Of a DNA stretch of 57,147 nucleotides, positions 18,247 through 28,236 are shown one piece after another. This DNA is from Micavibrio sp. GTDB taxonomy: Bacteria; Pseudomonadota; Alphaproteobacteria; UBA9219. Position 1 is the stretch's first letter; each line of letters starts with the position of its first letter. A model generated the notes under the pieces. That model searched no databases, was not told the DNA's origin, and saw nothing but the letters and a program-made list of their open reading frames with translations. A program made the translations under genes and the position numbers. The DNA lies in the NCBI GenBank assembly GCA_020718105.1, contig DYDA01000015.1:1-57147 (forward strand), in the 5' to 3' direction.

Positions 18247-18696
18247 ATGTTCGAAGTTAAGAGGGCAAAAACAGACGAAGAGATTCGCGCCTGCCTCTAT
18301 GTTAGGGAGCAAGTCTTTATCGTTGAACAAGACATTTCTCCCGACATTGAGCGGGACGCGCTTGATGCGTCCGCCTTTCATTTTTTAGCCCTCTTGGCGG
18401 GTAGTCCGATCGGCGCTGCGCGTGTTGTTTTGGTTGAGGGCGGCTCTTTGGCAAAAATTGGACGCGTTGCCGTTCTTAAGGCCGAAAGAGGGCGGGGCGC
18501 TGGCGGCGATATCATGGTGGCTATCGAAAACGATTTCGATCTTGCTCTTGTCGACGGGTTTGTTTTAGAGGCACAAGTACGGGCGTTGGCTTTTTATGAG
18601 CGCTTGGGATACGAACCCTATGGGGACGAATTTATGGAGGCGGGCATCCCCCACCGCAAAATGAAAAAAGAACGAAAAGAGATATCTTTTCCATAA
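18247..18696 (+). CDS. GNAT-family N-acetyltransferase
   Basis: A 149-residue GNAT protein, similar in layout to the ElaA/YjcF branch: RAKTDEEIRACLYVREQVFIVEQ at the N-terminus (VREQVFIVEQ is diagnostic), then AARVV, IGRVAVLKAERGRGAGGDIM with the acetyl-CoA loop, and AFYERLGYEPYGDEFMEAGIPHRKM at the end. The ATG at 18247 gives the proper fold start. Only a weak purine run precedes it. The acceptor substrate is unknown. Confidence 0.9.
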   Translation: MFEVKRAKTDEEIRACLYVREQVFIVEQDISPDIERDALDASAFHFLALLAGSPIGAARVVLVEGGSLAKIGRVAVLKAERGRGAGGDIMVAIENDFDLALVDGFVLEAQVRALAFYERLGYEPYGDEFMEAGIPHRKMKKERKEISFP

Positions 18697-18702
18697 GCGC
18701 AC

Positions 18703-18735
18703 AAAAAAAGCCGCCCCTTTTCAGGGACGGCCTTT
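18703..18735. terminator. Bidirectional terminator between GNAT and phasin genes
   Basis: GCCGCCCCT (18710-18718) pairs with AGGGACGGC (18723-18731). The stem is flanked by an A-run on the left and TTTT on the right, so it can end transcription of both convergent genes. It fits the phasin strand best, with seven T residues after the stem. Confidence 0.85.
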
Positions 18736-18759
18736 TCGATAAAAAGAAAACAAAAGGCG

Positions 18760-19158
18760 TTAGGCGGCCTTGATTTTCGAGATTTTGTTGATCGAGTCGT
18801 TAACGTGCTTGGTCACAGGCTCAGCGGCTTGTTGGGCAACGCGGCTTGAGATTTGAGACAGGTTGTTAATATCCGACATCATCGAGTCAAAGTTATCTTT
18901 AAGCACGGTGTTTTGTGTGCTCATCAAATCATTAACCGAGGTCATGGTTGAAAGCGACTGCGTGACTTTGGTGCTTTGATCGATGTTCTTTTGAACCAGA
19001 TTGCTAAGGCTGTCGCACAGCTCTCCGCAGCCCTTGGTCATAATTGAAACGGATTGCAGCGTGGCGCTCATCGTGTCGCGCATCATGGTGTTCATGTCAC
19101 TTGCCGCTTGGATAAGCGTGCTGGTCATCTTTTCCATTTGTTCGTTTGTGGCTTGCAT
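18760..19158 (-). CDS. Phasin family protein
   Basis: A 132-residue all-helical, Met/Ser/Thr/Gln-rich protein typical of small phasins, which coat polyhydroxyalkanoate granules. Repeated amphipathic heptads (LIQAASDMNTMMRDTMSATL, LSNLVQKNIDQSTKVTQSL) and the closing AEPVTKHVNDSINKISK support this. No signal peptide. A perfect TGTTGCA-G-TGCAACA palindrome lies 74-88 bp upstream of the start, resembling PhaR operators. No PHA synthase is in the window. Confidence 0.8.
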   Translation of the reverse strand: MQATNEQMEKMTSTLIQAASDMNTMMRDTMSATLQSVSIMTKGCGELCDSLSNLVQKNIDQSTKVTQSLSTMTSVNDLMSTQNTVLKDNFDSMMSDINNLSQISSRVAQQAAEPVTKHVNDSINKISKIKAA

Positions 19159-19231
19159 TTCTGCCCCCTTAAAAGAGAAATCTTACGCACAAACACCCCA
19201 CACAGGAAAGTCCTTGGCGCACATAATGGTA

Positions 19232-19246
19232 TGTTGCAGTGCAACA
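19232..19246 (-). promoter_or_regulatory. Candidate PhaR operator upstream of the phasin gene
   Basis: TGTTGCA (19232-19238) and TGCAACA (19240-19246) form a perfect inverted repeat around one G. TGC-rich palindromes of this kind are bound by PhaR, the alphaproteobacterial repressor of phasin and PHA genes that is released by PHA granules. Assignment is by resemblance only. Confidence 0.55.
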
Positions 19247-19392
19247 ATTTAGAGTTAATATACGCGGGCGTTTCTCGATTGTCAACAATACTTAACAAGA
19301 AAAAGAAAAATAAGGAAGCGGCTTGCTTTTGTGCCGCTTTGGACTCATCTTGGGCTCTTCTTTTCATGGAAGCTAAGAAGTGATACGGGGCA

Positions 19393-20733
19393 ATGGGGTT
19401 AAGAAGCGTTTATCGAAACAAAAAAATCTTTGTCGTTGGGCTGTTGGCTCTTGCTCTTTGTCTTGGGGGAGGCAGCGAGGCTCTGGCCAAAAGCAAAGCA
19501 AAAACCAAAAAGGTCAAGGCAAAGCCTAAGGTGCAGCGTGTGGTTTCTGCTGCCTCTTCGTCAGCGCGGTATGCCGATCTGGTGATCGAGGTTCCCTCGG
19601 GCCGCGTTTTGCATGAAACCAACAGCAGTGCGATTCGCCATCCGGCCTCTTTGACGAAAATGATGACGCTTTATTTGGCGTTTCGGGCCCTTGAATCGGG
19701 CACGATCCGGCTGGACTCGCCGCTTCCTGTTTCGGCCCGCGCCGCAGCGCAGTCCCCCACTAAATTGGGGCTGCGTGCCGGACAAACGATCCGCGCTTAT
19801 GACGCTATTATGGGGTTGATTACCGAATCCGCCAACGATGCGGCGGTTGTTTTGGCGGAGAATCTTGGTGGTGATACGCAGCGTTTTGCGGCGATGATGA
19901 CGCAGCAGGCGAAGGCGCTTGGCATGAACCAGACGGTGTTTCAAAACCCCAATGGACTTCCTGATCCAAATCAGCTTACGACGGCGCGTGACATGGCGAT
20001 GTTGGGCTATGGGTTGATTTATCATTTTCCAGGCTTTTATCCTTATTTTTCAAAACAGACGTTTGTTTATAAGGGGCGCACTTGTAACAATCACAACCAT
20101 TTGATGAAGCGTTTTGAGGGGATGGACGGGATTAAAACTGGCTATATCCGTGCTTCTGGCTTTAATCTTGTGGCTTCGGCCGCGCGTGGGCAAACGAGGC
20201 TGATTGGCGTGGTTTTTGGCGGGAACAGCGCCGCTTCACGCGATCGGCAGATGGAAGCCCTTTTAAACGACGCGTTTGCGGTTGTTTCACGCGCAGAGTA
20301 TCAAGAGGCGCGGGTTTTATCGTTGCCCACCAAGGCGGGAGAGGCGTCTGCCTCGGCGCGGCGGCCTTCTCGTACCCAAGGCGGGCGCGTCAGGGATCTT
20401 GCGGCGCGTGACCCCATCTTTTCTGCTCTGCCCCCTTCGGCGGCGGTTGAGGGCGATATAGGCGGGCCGGTTTCTCAAGATAATGAAAGCTGGGGCATAC
20501 AAGTCGGCGCTTATAGCGATGTTGATGGCGCACAAAAGGCGTTGGCGCTGTTGGCCTCTTCACTGGCCTCTCTTTTGGGACAGGCGGAGCCAAGCTTGCA
20601 AAAAGTCACCATGACGGATGGCTCGGTCATGTATCGGGCGCGGTTTATTGGACTGAATCAAACCTTTGCCCGCGCCGCGTGTTCCCGCCTCGTTAAAAGT
20701 GGGCATGGGTGTCTGGTGGTTGCAGAGCCGTAA
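19393..20733 (+). CDS. D-alanyl-D-alanine carboxypeptidase with SPOR domain
   Basis: A 446-residue peptidase S11 (PBP5/PBP6-type) enzyme that trims terminal D-Ala from peptidoglycan stem peptides. A signal sequence (about 1-32) is followed by a Lys-rich linker. Active-site motifs are SLTK (86-89), SAN (146-148) and KTG (248-250). Residues from about 368 to the end form a SPOR domain (IQVGAYSDVDGAQKALALL), which binds denuded glycan at the septum. This arrangement is common in alphaproteobacteria and implies a division role. It is convergent with apt. Confidence 0.95.
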   Translation: MGLRSVYRNKKIFVVGLLALALCLGGGSEALAKSKAKTKKVKAKPKVQRVVSAASSSARYADLVIEVPSGRVLHETNSSAIRHPASLTKMMTLYLAFRALESGTIRLDSPLPVSARAAAQSPTKLGLRAGQTIRAYDAIMGLITESANDAAVVLAENLGGDTQRFAAMMTQQAKALGMNQTVFQNPNGLPDPNQLTTARDMAMLGYGLIYHFPGFYPYFSKQTFVYKGRTCNNHNHLMKRFEGMDGIKTGYIRASGFNLVASAARGQTRLIGVVFGGNSAASRDRQMEALLNDAFAVVSRAEYQEARVLSLPTKAGEASASARRPSRTQGGRVRDLAARDPIFSALPPSAAVEGDIGGPVSQDNESWGIQVGAYSDVDGAQKALALLASSLASLLGQAEPSLQKVTMTDGSVMYRARFIGLNQTFARAACSRLVKSGHGCLVVAEP

Positions 20734-20754
20734 GGACGAACCGGTTTTGGGCGC

Positions 20755-21276
20755 TTATTCGTCGTAAGACAAAAGGCTAGAGACAGGAATATCGATCTTT
20801 TGCCGTCCGTTCAGGAAGGGCAGCTCGATGATATAAATCGCTCGCGTAGGCTCGATCCCCATTTGACGCGCCAAGTGGAGGGTTGCGGCGGTCGTGCCGC
20901 CTGTGGCCAGCAAATCATCAACAATAACGGCGCGTTGTCCTGCGGTGATAAGCCCCTCTTGGATTTCAAGAGTATCCGTTCCGTATTCTAAATCATAGCT
21001 ATAGGCCTGTGTCTTACCGGGGAGCTTGCCTTTTTTGCGAACCAGAACAAGACCAATGCCCAACTTGGCCGCTAAAGGCGCGGCAACCAGAAACCCGCGT
21101 GATTCGATAGCAATAAGAAAATCAGGGGAATCGGCGCGTACGAGAGGTTCAAGCCGATCGATTGTTTCTTGCCAAGCCGGGCCGTGCCTTAAAAGCGTGC
21201 CAATATCATAAAATAAAATCCCTTGTTTGGGAAAATCGGGGACCGTGCGAATGTGAGCTTTAAGATCGAGGGGCAT
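20755..21276 (-). CDS. apt: Adenine phosphoribosyltransferase
   Basis: Apt, 173 residues, salvages adenine to AMP using PRPP. The PRPP-binding signature AVIVDDLLATGGTTAA is complete. IRTVPDFPKQGILFYDI and IESRGFLVAAPLA are the other family hallmarks. Length is normal. Confidence 0.97.
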   Translation of the reverse strand: MPLDLKAHIRTVPDFPKQGILFYDIGTLLRHGPAWQETIDRLEPLVRADSPDFLIAIESRGFLVAAPLAAKLGIGLVLVRKKGKLPGKTQAYSYDLEYGTDTLEIQEGLITAGQRAVIVDDLLATGGTTAATLHLARQMGIEPTRAIYIIELPFLNGRQKIDIPVSSLLSYDE

Positions 21277-21451
21277 AAAACACCTTTATTATGGGGACAA
21301 AGAGCGGGCGCATGCTAACGCATTCTAAAAGATAATCCAGAAAAAAGGAGCACAAAATTAACTCTATGCAAAGCATTAAGCAGATAGGGTAGGATAAGAA
21401 GCCTGTCCGCTTTCTGTGGCGGAGGCGCTTTATTTTAGACGGGGCCTCGAC

Positions 21452-22570
21452 ATGACATCCCATTTGACCAAGGAAGACGTTCAACGCTTATTGCAAGAAC
21501 CCTCCTCTTCTGTGCGAGCAGAAGTGGCGGGCAAGCTTGCGCTGGACATTGAAAATCCGGTTTTATCCGATAATGAAACGGCGTTGGCGCAAGAAGTCGT
21601 TCGGCTTATGGCCAAAGATGTTGAAGCCTCTGTTCGTTTGGCTCTTTCTCAAAATTTGCGCCATGCGGCGCGGCTGCCTCACGATATTGCGGTTCAATTG
21701 GCCAACGATATTGAGCAAGTGGCCCTTCCCATTTTGCAAGAGTCGGGGGTTTTAACCGACCAAGATTTGCTTTCCATTATTGCCAAAGGGTCTGGCTCGA
21801 AACAAGAAGCCATTGCCAGTCGTGCCATCGTTTCGGCCACCGTGTCGGACGCGATCATCTCTACGGCCGGAGAAAAAGCCGTGACCACGTTGATGGGCAA
21901 CAGGGGCGCCCAGATATCTGAGCAAGGGTATGATAAGGCAATCGCGCGCTTTGAATCGAATGACGTGGTCAAAGAAGCCATTTGTCGTCGCGCTACCTTG
22001 CCCGCCACAGTGGCTGAACGCTTGGCCTTTATGGTTTCGGAAAAGCTGCAGGATTATTTGGTCTCGCATCATTCTTTGTCTGCGAATGTGGCCGCCGATC
22101 TTGTCTTGCAAAGCCGTGAGCGCACCATCGTTGAAATGGCTTCAGGCTCTTCGGAAGAGGAGATGGAAAAGCTGGTCACGCAAATGAATGAAAACGGGCG
22201 GCTGACGCCTTCGATCATTTTGCGCTCTTTGTGCATGGGAGATGTTTTGTTTTTTGAATCCGCGCTGGCTGTGCGGGCAGGAATTCCCCTTCTTAATGCA
22301 CGCATCTTAATTCACGATGGTGGGCAATTGGGCATGAAAACGCTTTATGATCGCGCCACCATGCCGCCCAATATGATGCCCGTCATCCGTGCAGCGCTGG
22401 ATGTTGTTCATGAAACCGAGATGGACGGCGCAGCGCATGATATGGAGCGTTATCGCGCAAGGGTGATTGAGCGCGTCTTGACGCAGTTCGAAGATGTTGG
22501 TTCAGACGATTTCGAATATCTTTTGAACAAACTGGGCGACATCATGACGGCGGAAAAACGCGCCGGATGA
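21452..22570 (+). CDS. DUF2336 domain protein
   Basis: A 372-residue protein of the DUF2336 family, common in alphaproteobacteria and of unknown function. The sequence is alpha-helical with HEAT-like repeats (VQRLLQEPSSSVRAEVAGKL, LARDVEASVRLALSQNLRHA-like helices, ADNLVLQSRER-like segments). ATG at 21452 gives the family-typical start; the upstream GTG lacks a ribosome-binding site. No signal peptide or membrane segment. It is convergent with holA. Confidence 0.85.
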   Translation: MTSHLTKEDVQRLLQEPSSSVRAEVAGKLALDIENPVLSDNETALAQEVVRLMAKDVEASVRLALSQNLRHAARLPHDIAVQLANDIEQVALPILQESGVLTDQDLLSIIAKGSGSKQEAIASRAIVSATVSDAIISTAGEKAVTTLMGNRGAQISEQGYDKAIARFESNDVVKEAICRRATLPATVAERLAFMVSEKLQDYLVSHHSLSANVAADLVLQSRERTIVEMASGSSEEEMEKLVTQMNENGRLTPSIILRSLCMGDVLFFESALAVRAGIPLLNARILIHDGGQLGMKTLYDRATMPPNMMPVIRAALDVVHETEMDGAAHDMERYRARVIERVLTQFEDVGSDDFEYLLNKLGDIMTAEKRAG

Positions 22571-22584
22571 TTTCGTCCCCTTAG

Positions 22585-23604
22585 CTATCCCTTGGCGGCG
22601 ATGCTTAGGAAAAGGTGAGAGACAAGGGCAACATCGGGCGTTCCTGTGCGCTTGCAGGCAGCCTCGGCTTCGGCAAGATGAAGAAGCCGCGCCTCAATTT
22701 TTTCTAACGTCCAGCGGCTTAGTTGGCGCGTCATGGGGTCAACCAGTTTCCAAAATACGGGCGGTGTCAGTTTTTTAATCGCCTCCCCCGCGCTTGCGCC
22801 ACCGGCCATATAGGCGCGTGCCAGCTGCAAGCGCATCAAGTGCCGTTGCATCCCACGCAAAAGAGCGACGGGCGATGTTGTCTCCGCCAGCAAATGATCC
22901 AGCAAGGTTGCGGCGCGGCGTACATCGCCGCTGGCGGCGGCCTGCACCAAATCATCAATTTCCGCGCCCCCTGCGTTGGCAATAACGGCGGTGACATCTT
23001 CAACAGTCACTTTGCCCGTGCCCCGCGCATAAAGGGCAAGCTTGTCCAGCTCACTGCGCATCGCAAGGCGGTCGGGCGGTAAGATGGCCGCCAAAAGCTG
23101 AATCACATCGCGTGGTGCGTCTAGTTTTTCGGCCTCAAGTGCGGCGGCGATGGTGCGGGCGCGGGCGACGGCATCTTCTTGATAGCTGGGGATTCCTGCG
23201 GCAAGGGGAGAGGCCCCCTCGCACAAAGCGCGAAGCTTGGATCGTTTGTCCAAATCCCCCGCTTCAATCAGGATAACGCTGTCCACGGCGGGCGGGTCTT
23301 TTAAGAACAAAGCCAGCGCAGCGGCGTTGCTTTCGTTGGCACGTTGCAGGCGGATAAGGCGTCGTCCACCGCCCAAGGCCATCGAAGCGGCCTCGTCATA
23401 AAGAAGAGAGCCATCGCCTCCGACCTGTCCCCCCGTCAGGAGAGACACGGCAAAAGGATCGGTTTTGTCCTTCACCAACTTGGCTGCAAGATTTTCGCCG
23501 CGTTCGCTGACAAGCCCTGCGTCAGGACCATAGACTAAAATGACGCGAACAGAAGGCGGCGGCGCTTGCAAAAACCCAGCGATTTGGGAAAACGAAAGCT
23601 TCAT
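22585..23604 (-). CDS. holA: DNA polymerase III delta subunit
   Basis: HolA, 339 residues, the clamp-loader subunit that opens the sliding clamp. The N-terminus [11 protein letters not shown] and VILVYGPDAGLVSERG are family-typical, followed by an AAA+-like fold without a Walker A motif and the collar domain (LLAETTSPVALLRGMQRHLM). It overlaps lptE by 4 bp. leuS-lptE-holA is a conserved operon order. Confidence 0.95.
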   Translation of the reverse strand: MKLSFSQIAGFLQAPPPSVRVILVYGPDAGLVSERGENLAAKLVKDKTDPFAVSLLTGGQVGGDGSLLYDEAASMALGGGRRLIRLQRANESNAAALALFLKDPPAVDSVILIEAGDLDKRSKLRALCEGASPLAAGIPSYQEDAVARARTIAAALEAEKLDAPRDVIQLLAAILPPDRLAMRSELDKLALYARGTGKVTVEDVTAVIANAGGAEIDDLVQAAASGDVRRAATLLDHLLAETTSPVALLRGMQRHLMRLQLARAYMAGGASAGEAIKKLTPPVFWKLVDPMTRQLSRWTLEKIEARLLHLAEAEAACKRTGTPDVALVSHLFLSIAAKG

Positions 23605-24131
23605 TGTTGAGGCGAAGGCTTCGTGGCGGAAGGCCTCTTTTTTTCCGCGTAATAAAGGCTGAGGCGTCCCGCGATTTGCTCACCAATTTCGTTCAGGGCG
23701 CGTTCATACGCATCGCGTTGTGTGGCCAGCGTGCCGAACTGCGCCGTCAATCGGCTATAGCTGGCGACGCTATGCGCCGAGCCCGTGAAAAGTGTTTTTT
23801 TCTCGCGATCCTTCAGCGTATAGGTGGCATTCATATCCAGCTGGCTGCGTGATGTGGTGGCGTCTTTTTGCACGCCAAGGCCTACTTCAATTGAAGAAAG
23901 CGTGATCGTCAAAAAGGCCGTTGGCTCGGCAGGACGACCATGGAAATAAAGACGATCAATGAGTTTATTGCGAAGAAACTGACCGTCTTTCCCATCAATG
24001 GACTCGATAAAGACGTTGCTAAGGGCGGCCTCTACGGCGGGGGAGCTTTCATGATGGCCGTAGATTGGTGAAAAACCACATGCCGCTAAAAAAACCAAGC
24101 CGAGAAGAAGAACCCCTGTGCGAATGATCAT
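23601..24131 (-). CDS. lptE: LPS-assembly lipoprotein LptE
   Basis: A 176-residue lipoprotein with lipobox LAAC (Cys18), then GFSPIYG, the LptE signature. LptE plugs the LptD barrel that inserts lipopolysaccharide into the outer membrane. Its location between leuS and holA, with 4-bp overlaps on both sides, is diagnostic. Sequence similarity is otherwise low in this family. Confidence 0.93.
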   Translation of the reverse strand: MIIRTGVLLLGLVFLAACGFSPIYGHHESSPAVEAALSNVFIESIDGKDGQFLRNKLIDRLYFHGRPAEPTAFLTITLSSIEVGLGVQKDATTSRSQLDMNATYTLKDREKKTLFTGSAHSVASYSRLTAQFGTLATQRDAYERALNEIGEQIAGRLSLYYAEKKRPSATKPSPQQ

Positions 24132-26674
24132 CCTGTCACCACAATGTTGACGATTTTGTTTGGAACCACGATGATTTTTTTCACCGCTTTTCCTTCCATG
24201 GCTCGTTTAACGCCCGCCTCGGCTAGCGCCGCTTCTTCAATCGCCTTGGGGGGGGCCTCCTTGGGAATCGTGATGGTGGCGCGAAGCTTGCCGTTCACCT
24301 GCACCGCAATGGTTGTGGTGCTTTCCACCAGTAAAGCGGGATCGGCTTTCGGCCACGTGCCTTGGACCAGCGGCGTGGCGTGCCCCAGCTGTTGCCATAT
24401 TTCTTCCGTAATATGCGGCAGCATGGGGTTAAGCAGACGCACCAGTGTTTCAACGCCCTCACGTAGCGCGGCGGCATCGCCCTCAAACGACTCCAGCGCG
24501 TTGGTCATCTCTCGCGCCCGCGCTACGGCGCGGTTGAAGTGGAAGCGCTCAATGTCGCCGGTAAAGTCCGCGATGGTGCGATGGATCATTTGCCGTAAGG
24601 CGAGCGCTTTGTCTGCAGAATCTTTTTCGTTTGTTGGCGCGGCAACTTTATCAAGGAGGCGCCACAAGCGTCCAATAAAGCGCCACGAGCCCTCAACGCC
24701 CGCCTCTGACCATTCGATATCGCGCTCTGGCGGGCTATCGGACAGCATAAACAGCCGTGCCGTATCCGCGCCGTAAAGCTTGATGATCTTGCCTGGATCA
24801 ACGACGTTTTTCTTGGACTTGCTCATGACCTCGATGCGGCCAATCGTGACGGGCCGCCCCGTTTGCGCGTGAACGCCAGAGCCATCGGGGTTGCGCTTGA
24901 CCTCTTCGGGATACAGCCACGCGCCGGTTTCGTCCTTATAAGATTCGTGGCAGACCATGCCTTGCGTGAACAATCCTACAAAAGGCTCATCGATCTTCAA
25001 GTGCCCTGTCGCCTTCATCGCGCGGGCGAAAAAGCGAGCATAGAGCAAATGCAAAATTGCGTGTTCAACGCCGCCCACGTATTGATCGACGGGCAGCCAA
25101 TAATCGACATCCTTTGGGTCAACGGGCTTATCCTCGCACGTTGCCGAGCAATAACGAGCATAGTACCAACTGGAATCTACGAATGTATCGCAGGTGTCCG
25201 TCTCACGCACAGCGGGCTTGCCGCATTGCGGGCACGTCACGTGTTTCCACGTTGGGTGATGATCCAGCGGGTTGCCCGCCTTATCCAGCGTAATATCTTC
25301 GGGCAGAGCGACAGGCAAATCCTTTTCAGGCACAGGAACCGCGCCGCAATGCTCGCAGTGGATTATAGGGATGGGGCAGCCCCAATAGCGTTGGCGGCTG
25401 ACGCACCAATCGCGCAGGCGGTATTGTACCGTTCCTTTGCCCGCGCCCAGCTCTTCAATTTTTTTGATGGCGGCTTTAAGGGCTTCAACCGTTCCAAGGC
25501 CATCCAAAAACTGCGAGTTAAAGGCCTTGCCGTCACCCGTATAAGCCACGTCGCCTACGGCAAAGGTGGCCGCGTTTTCGCCTTCGGGCAGCACGACCGC
25601 CTTGACGGGCAGGTTGTATTTGCGGGCAAAGTCCAGATCGCGTTGATCATGCGCGGGGCAGCCAAAGATTGCTCCCGTGCCGTATTCGACGAGCACGAAG
25701 TTGGCGACAAAGACAGGCAGCGTCCACGAAGAGTCAAACGGGTGGACAACGCGCGTGCCGGTATCAAAGCCCTTTTTTTCGCCCTTTTCGATATCGACAA
25801 TGCTGGTTCCGGTGCGGTTACATTCGGCGCAAAAGGCGGCGAGCGTCTCATCTTTTTCCGCCAGTTTTTTGGCCAAAGGATGGTTGGCCGAAATCGCGAC
25901 AAACGAAGCGCCAAACAAAGTATCGGGACGGGTGGTGAAAACCTCGACTTTTTCGCTTTTCCCCGCGACGGCAAAGTTCACATACGCGCCCTCGGACTTA
26001 CCAATCCAGTTTTCCTGCATGAGACGGACTTTGTCCGGCCAACGATCCAACGTCTTCAGCGATTGCAGCAAATCCTCGCTATAGGACGTAATATTCAAAA
26101 ACCATTGCGAAAGAAGTCGTTTTTCCACCAAAGCACCAGAGCGCCAACCGCGCCCCTCGATGACTTGCTCATTCGCCAAAACGGTGTTGTCCACAGGATC
26201 CCAGTTCGCCCACGCCTCCTTGCGATAGACCAATCCCGCCTTTAAAAAATCCAAAAATAGTTTTTGTTGATGCTTGTAATAAGAGGCATCGCACGTCGCA
26301 AGCTCGCGGTCCCAATCCAGCGATAATCCCATGCTTTGCAGCTCGGCCTTCATGACCTTGATGTTGCTGTATGTCCATGTGGCGGGATGCGTCTTGTTGC
26401 CTCGCGCCGCGTTTTCCGCCGGAAGGCCAAAGGCATCCCAGCCCATGGGGTGCAGGACGTTAAAGCCCATGGCGCGTTTATAGCGGGCGACCACGTCGCC
26501 AAGCGTGTAGTTGCGCACATGACCCATATGGATGCGCCCCGAAGGATAGGGCAGCATGGACAGCGCATAATATTTGGGCCGCGAGGTATCTGTGACAGCC
26601 TTAAAGGTTTGGTTTTGTTGCCAGTATTGTTGCCATTTGGCTTCGGTGGCGGGGGCGTTATAGCGTTCAGACAT
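24128..26674 (-). CDS. leuS: Leucyl-tRNA synthetase
   Basis: LeuS, 848 residues, class I synthetase. HMGH (49-52) within [15 protein letters not shown] is the HIGH motif; MSKSK near residue 616 is the KMSKS loop. The CP1 editing domain is present ([34 protein letters not shown]). The zinc-like CEHCGA and CPQCG motifs lie in the insertion. First gene of leuS-lptE-holA. A long frame on the opposite strand (24863-26245) is a shadow. Confidence 0.98.
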   Translation of the reverse strand: MSERYNAPATEAKWQQYWQQNQTFKAVTDTSRPKYYALSMLPYPSGRIHMGHVRNYTLGDVVARYKRAMGFNVLHPMGWDAFGLPAENAARGNKTHPATWTYSNIKVMKAELQSMGLSLDWDRELATCDASYYKHQQKLFLDFLKAGLVYRKEAWANWDPVDNTVLANEQVIEGRGWRSGALVEKRLLSQWFLNITSYSEDLLQSLKTLDRWPDKVRLMQENWIGKSEGAYVNFAVAGKSEKVEVFTTRPDTLFGASFVAISANHPLAKKLAEKDETLAAFCAECNRTGTSIVDIEKGEKKGFDTGTRVVHPFDSSWTLPVFVANFVLVEYGTGAIFGCPAHDQRDLDFARKYNLPVKAVVLPEGENAATFAVGDVAYTGDGKAFNSQFLDGLGTVEALKAAIKKIEELGAGKGTVQYRLRDWCVSRQRYWGCPIPIIHCEHCGAVPVPEKDLPVALPEDITLDKAGNPLDHHPTWKHVTCPQCGKPAVRETDTCDTFVDSSWYYARYCSATCEDKPVDPKDVDYWLPVDQYVGGVEHAILHLLYARFFARAMKATGHLKIDEPFVGLFTQGMVCHESYKDETGAWLYPEEVKRNPDGSGVHAQTGRPVTIGRIEVMSKSKKNVVDPGKIIKLYGADTARLFMLSDSPPERDIEWSEAGVEGSWRFIGRLWRLLDKVAAPTNEKDSADKALALRQMIHRTIADFTGDIERFHFNRAVARAREMTNALESFEGDAAALREGVETLVRLLNPMLPHITEEIWQQLGHATPLVQGTWPKADPALLVESTTTIAVQVNGKLRATITIPKEAPPKAIEEAALAEAGVKRAMEGKAVKKIIVVPNKIVNIVVTG

Positions 26675-26841
26675 GATCGGGAACCAAAGGGTTAGCGGTT
26701 ACAAGGCGCTACGTTACCTCACATTCTTTTGCCCCGCAAGGAGGGGGTGCCCTTGCGAAATTAGTTTCATATAGACGAAACGGTGGGGCGTTTTGTATAG
26801 AAATAAAAGCGACAGACCATTTTTAACAAAGGATTTTTTGA

Positions 26842-27465
26842 ATGATAGAAAAAGAAAGAATGACATTGCTGGGGGATCCTCTTGCGTTTGGGTTCGGATC
26901 AAAACTTAAAGCCTTTGGCTTGCGAACAGACGTGCAAACGACGTTGCTTTCCTTTTCCTTTATGCTTGCCACAAGCCTTGTCTGCGCGCCGCAGGCATCT
27001 CCCGCTGCAGTCTTAAAATTAAGCTGCCTGACGGGGGCTAGCGCTGGCCTTGGGGCAACGCTTATGCGGGCTGGGGAATTGTGTTTGGCGGCTTTTCTTG
27101 CTGTCGAAAAAACACCCATGTCTCCATCGGGACAAAGAAAAGTAGCGCCCGTTGTCATTACCATGAATCCTTCGGATCACTTCACAAGAGAACGCCTCCT
27201 TTGGCAAAGCAACGCCAAAACACTTAAAGTCGGCGTAACGGCGATTTTTGCAACAATGTGCGCCACGACGGCCTTGGTTTCATCTTGGGAGGCCTCCCCC
27301 CTCTTAACGGCTAGTGCATTGGCCAGTCTTCTGCCGGCCGCGGCGCGTTTTGATGAAGGTTGGCGACGCTGGACTAACATGTACAGAGGCACGTGGTGCG
27401 CGGAAAGCCCCTGCTTGTGCCTTAATAAGCCCAAGGCGGCGCCCTTGCCTTCTTTAAAACCGTAA
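26842..27465 (+). CDS. Hypothetical membrane protein
   Basis: A 207-residue protein, not recognised. Hydrophobic stretches near residues 33-52 (TTLLSFSFMLATSLVCA), 60-90 and 128-150 (VGVTAIFATMCATTALVSS) suggest two to four membrane helices. No signal peptide. AAAGGA lies 8 bp before the ATG, supporting expression. It is divergent from leuS. The C-terminus has CAESPCLCLNKPK with clustered cysteines. Confidence 0.6.
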   Translation: MIEKERMTLLGDPLAFGFGSKLKAFGLRTDVQTTLLSFSFMLATSLVCAPQASPAAVLKLSCLTGASAGLGATLMRAGELCLAAFLAVEKTPMSPSGQRKVAPVVITMNPSDHFTRERLLWQSNAKTLKVGVTAIFATMCATTALVSSWEASPLLTASALASLLPAAARFDEGWRRWTNMYRGTWCAESPCLCLNKPKAAPLPSLKP

Positions 27466-27528
27466 CCATTTGCTAATAACCCCATGGCATAATGGCGGCG
27501 TGTTTTTGATATTATTGGAGATACCCTT

Positions 27529-28203
27529 ATGGATGGTCTAACTTTTGAAGCCCTTTCCCCCGATGATGCGCGCGCTTTTTTGGCGGCCATTGCCCATGAT
27601 TTATTGCCCATCATGGTTCCGGCGGATAAAACGCTGGTGCAAGTGGCGGCGCTGCCTTTTTATGACGAGTACAAGCTTTATGCCCTGACGGACATGACTC
27701 TGCCGCCGCCCAACGTGCGTTACGTCCTTTATAAGGAAGGCGACCTTCATATCATGAATTGGACGAATGAGCCGATTTATGAAGTGAACGAAAAAGCTCC
27801 CATCAAACTGGATCGCAAAACGTTGGTTGCCTATGCGCGGTTTTTCTTTCACTACGTGCGCGGGCAATTGGGGCGTTTTATCATTGTGGAAAAGCCAGAG
27901 GAAGTTGTCTGGCTGGACAATGCGACGGATAAGGAAAAGGCCGATATGGCCGCTAAGCTTCTGCCCGTCACCTATAAAGGTATTGGCCGCGACAACCTTT
28001 TTACGCTGACGGCCACGGTGGTTTTTAAAAACGCGCTGTTTAAAACGGACATTAAAATCGCGCCCTATGAAATGGACGTATTTGATGCCGAGGCGGGCGT
28101 GCCAGAGCATTTCACCATCGGCCAAATGAAGCTGACAAATGAAGAGCTTCTTTTGGAAGAGCTAAACCTGCCCATCGATCCTCCGCCAAGCGAGTTTGGC
28201 TGA
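27529..28203 (+). CDS. Hypothetical cytosolic protein
   Basis: A 224-residue protein without a recognised domain. It is acidic with ordered beta-like segments (YVLYKEGDLHIMNWTNEPIY, LGRFIIVEKPEEVVWLDN) and TVVFKNALFKTDIKIAPYEM near the end. No signal peptide or membrane segment. GGAG precedes the ATG at 27529. It precedes a small secreted Cys-rich gene by 33 bp and may be co-transcribed with it. Confidence 0.7.
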   Translation: MDGLTFEALSPDDARAFLAAIAHDLLPIMVPADKTLVQVAALPFYDEYKLYALTDMTLPPPNVRYVLYKEGDLHIMNWTNEPIYEVNEKAPIKLDRKTLVAYARFFFHYVRGQLGRFIIVEKPEEVVWLDNATDKEKADMAAKLLPVTYKGIGRDNLFTLTATVVFKNALFKTDIKIAPYEMDVFDAEAGVPEHFTIGQMKLTNEELLLEELNLPIDPPPSEFG

Positions 28204-28236
28204 GGCGATTTCACCGTTATCTTATAGGAGGTTTTT

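Noticed and set aside
24863-26245. A 460-codon + strand frame opposite leuS
   Set aside because: It lies wholly within leuS, which has all class I synthetase motifs. The frame has unnatural composition (rich in Arg, His, Gln) and no ribosome-binding site. It is a high-GC antisense shadow.
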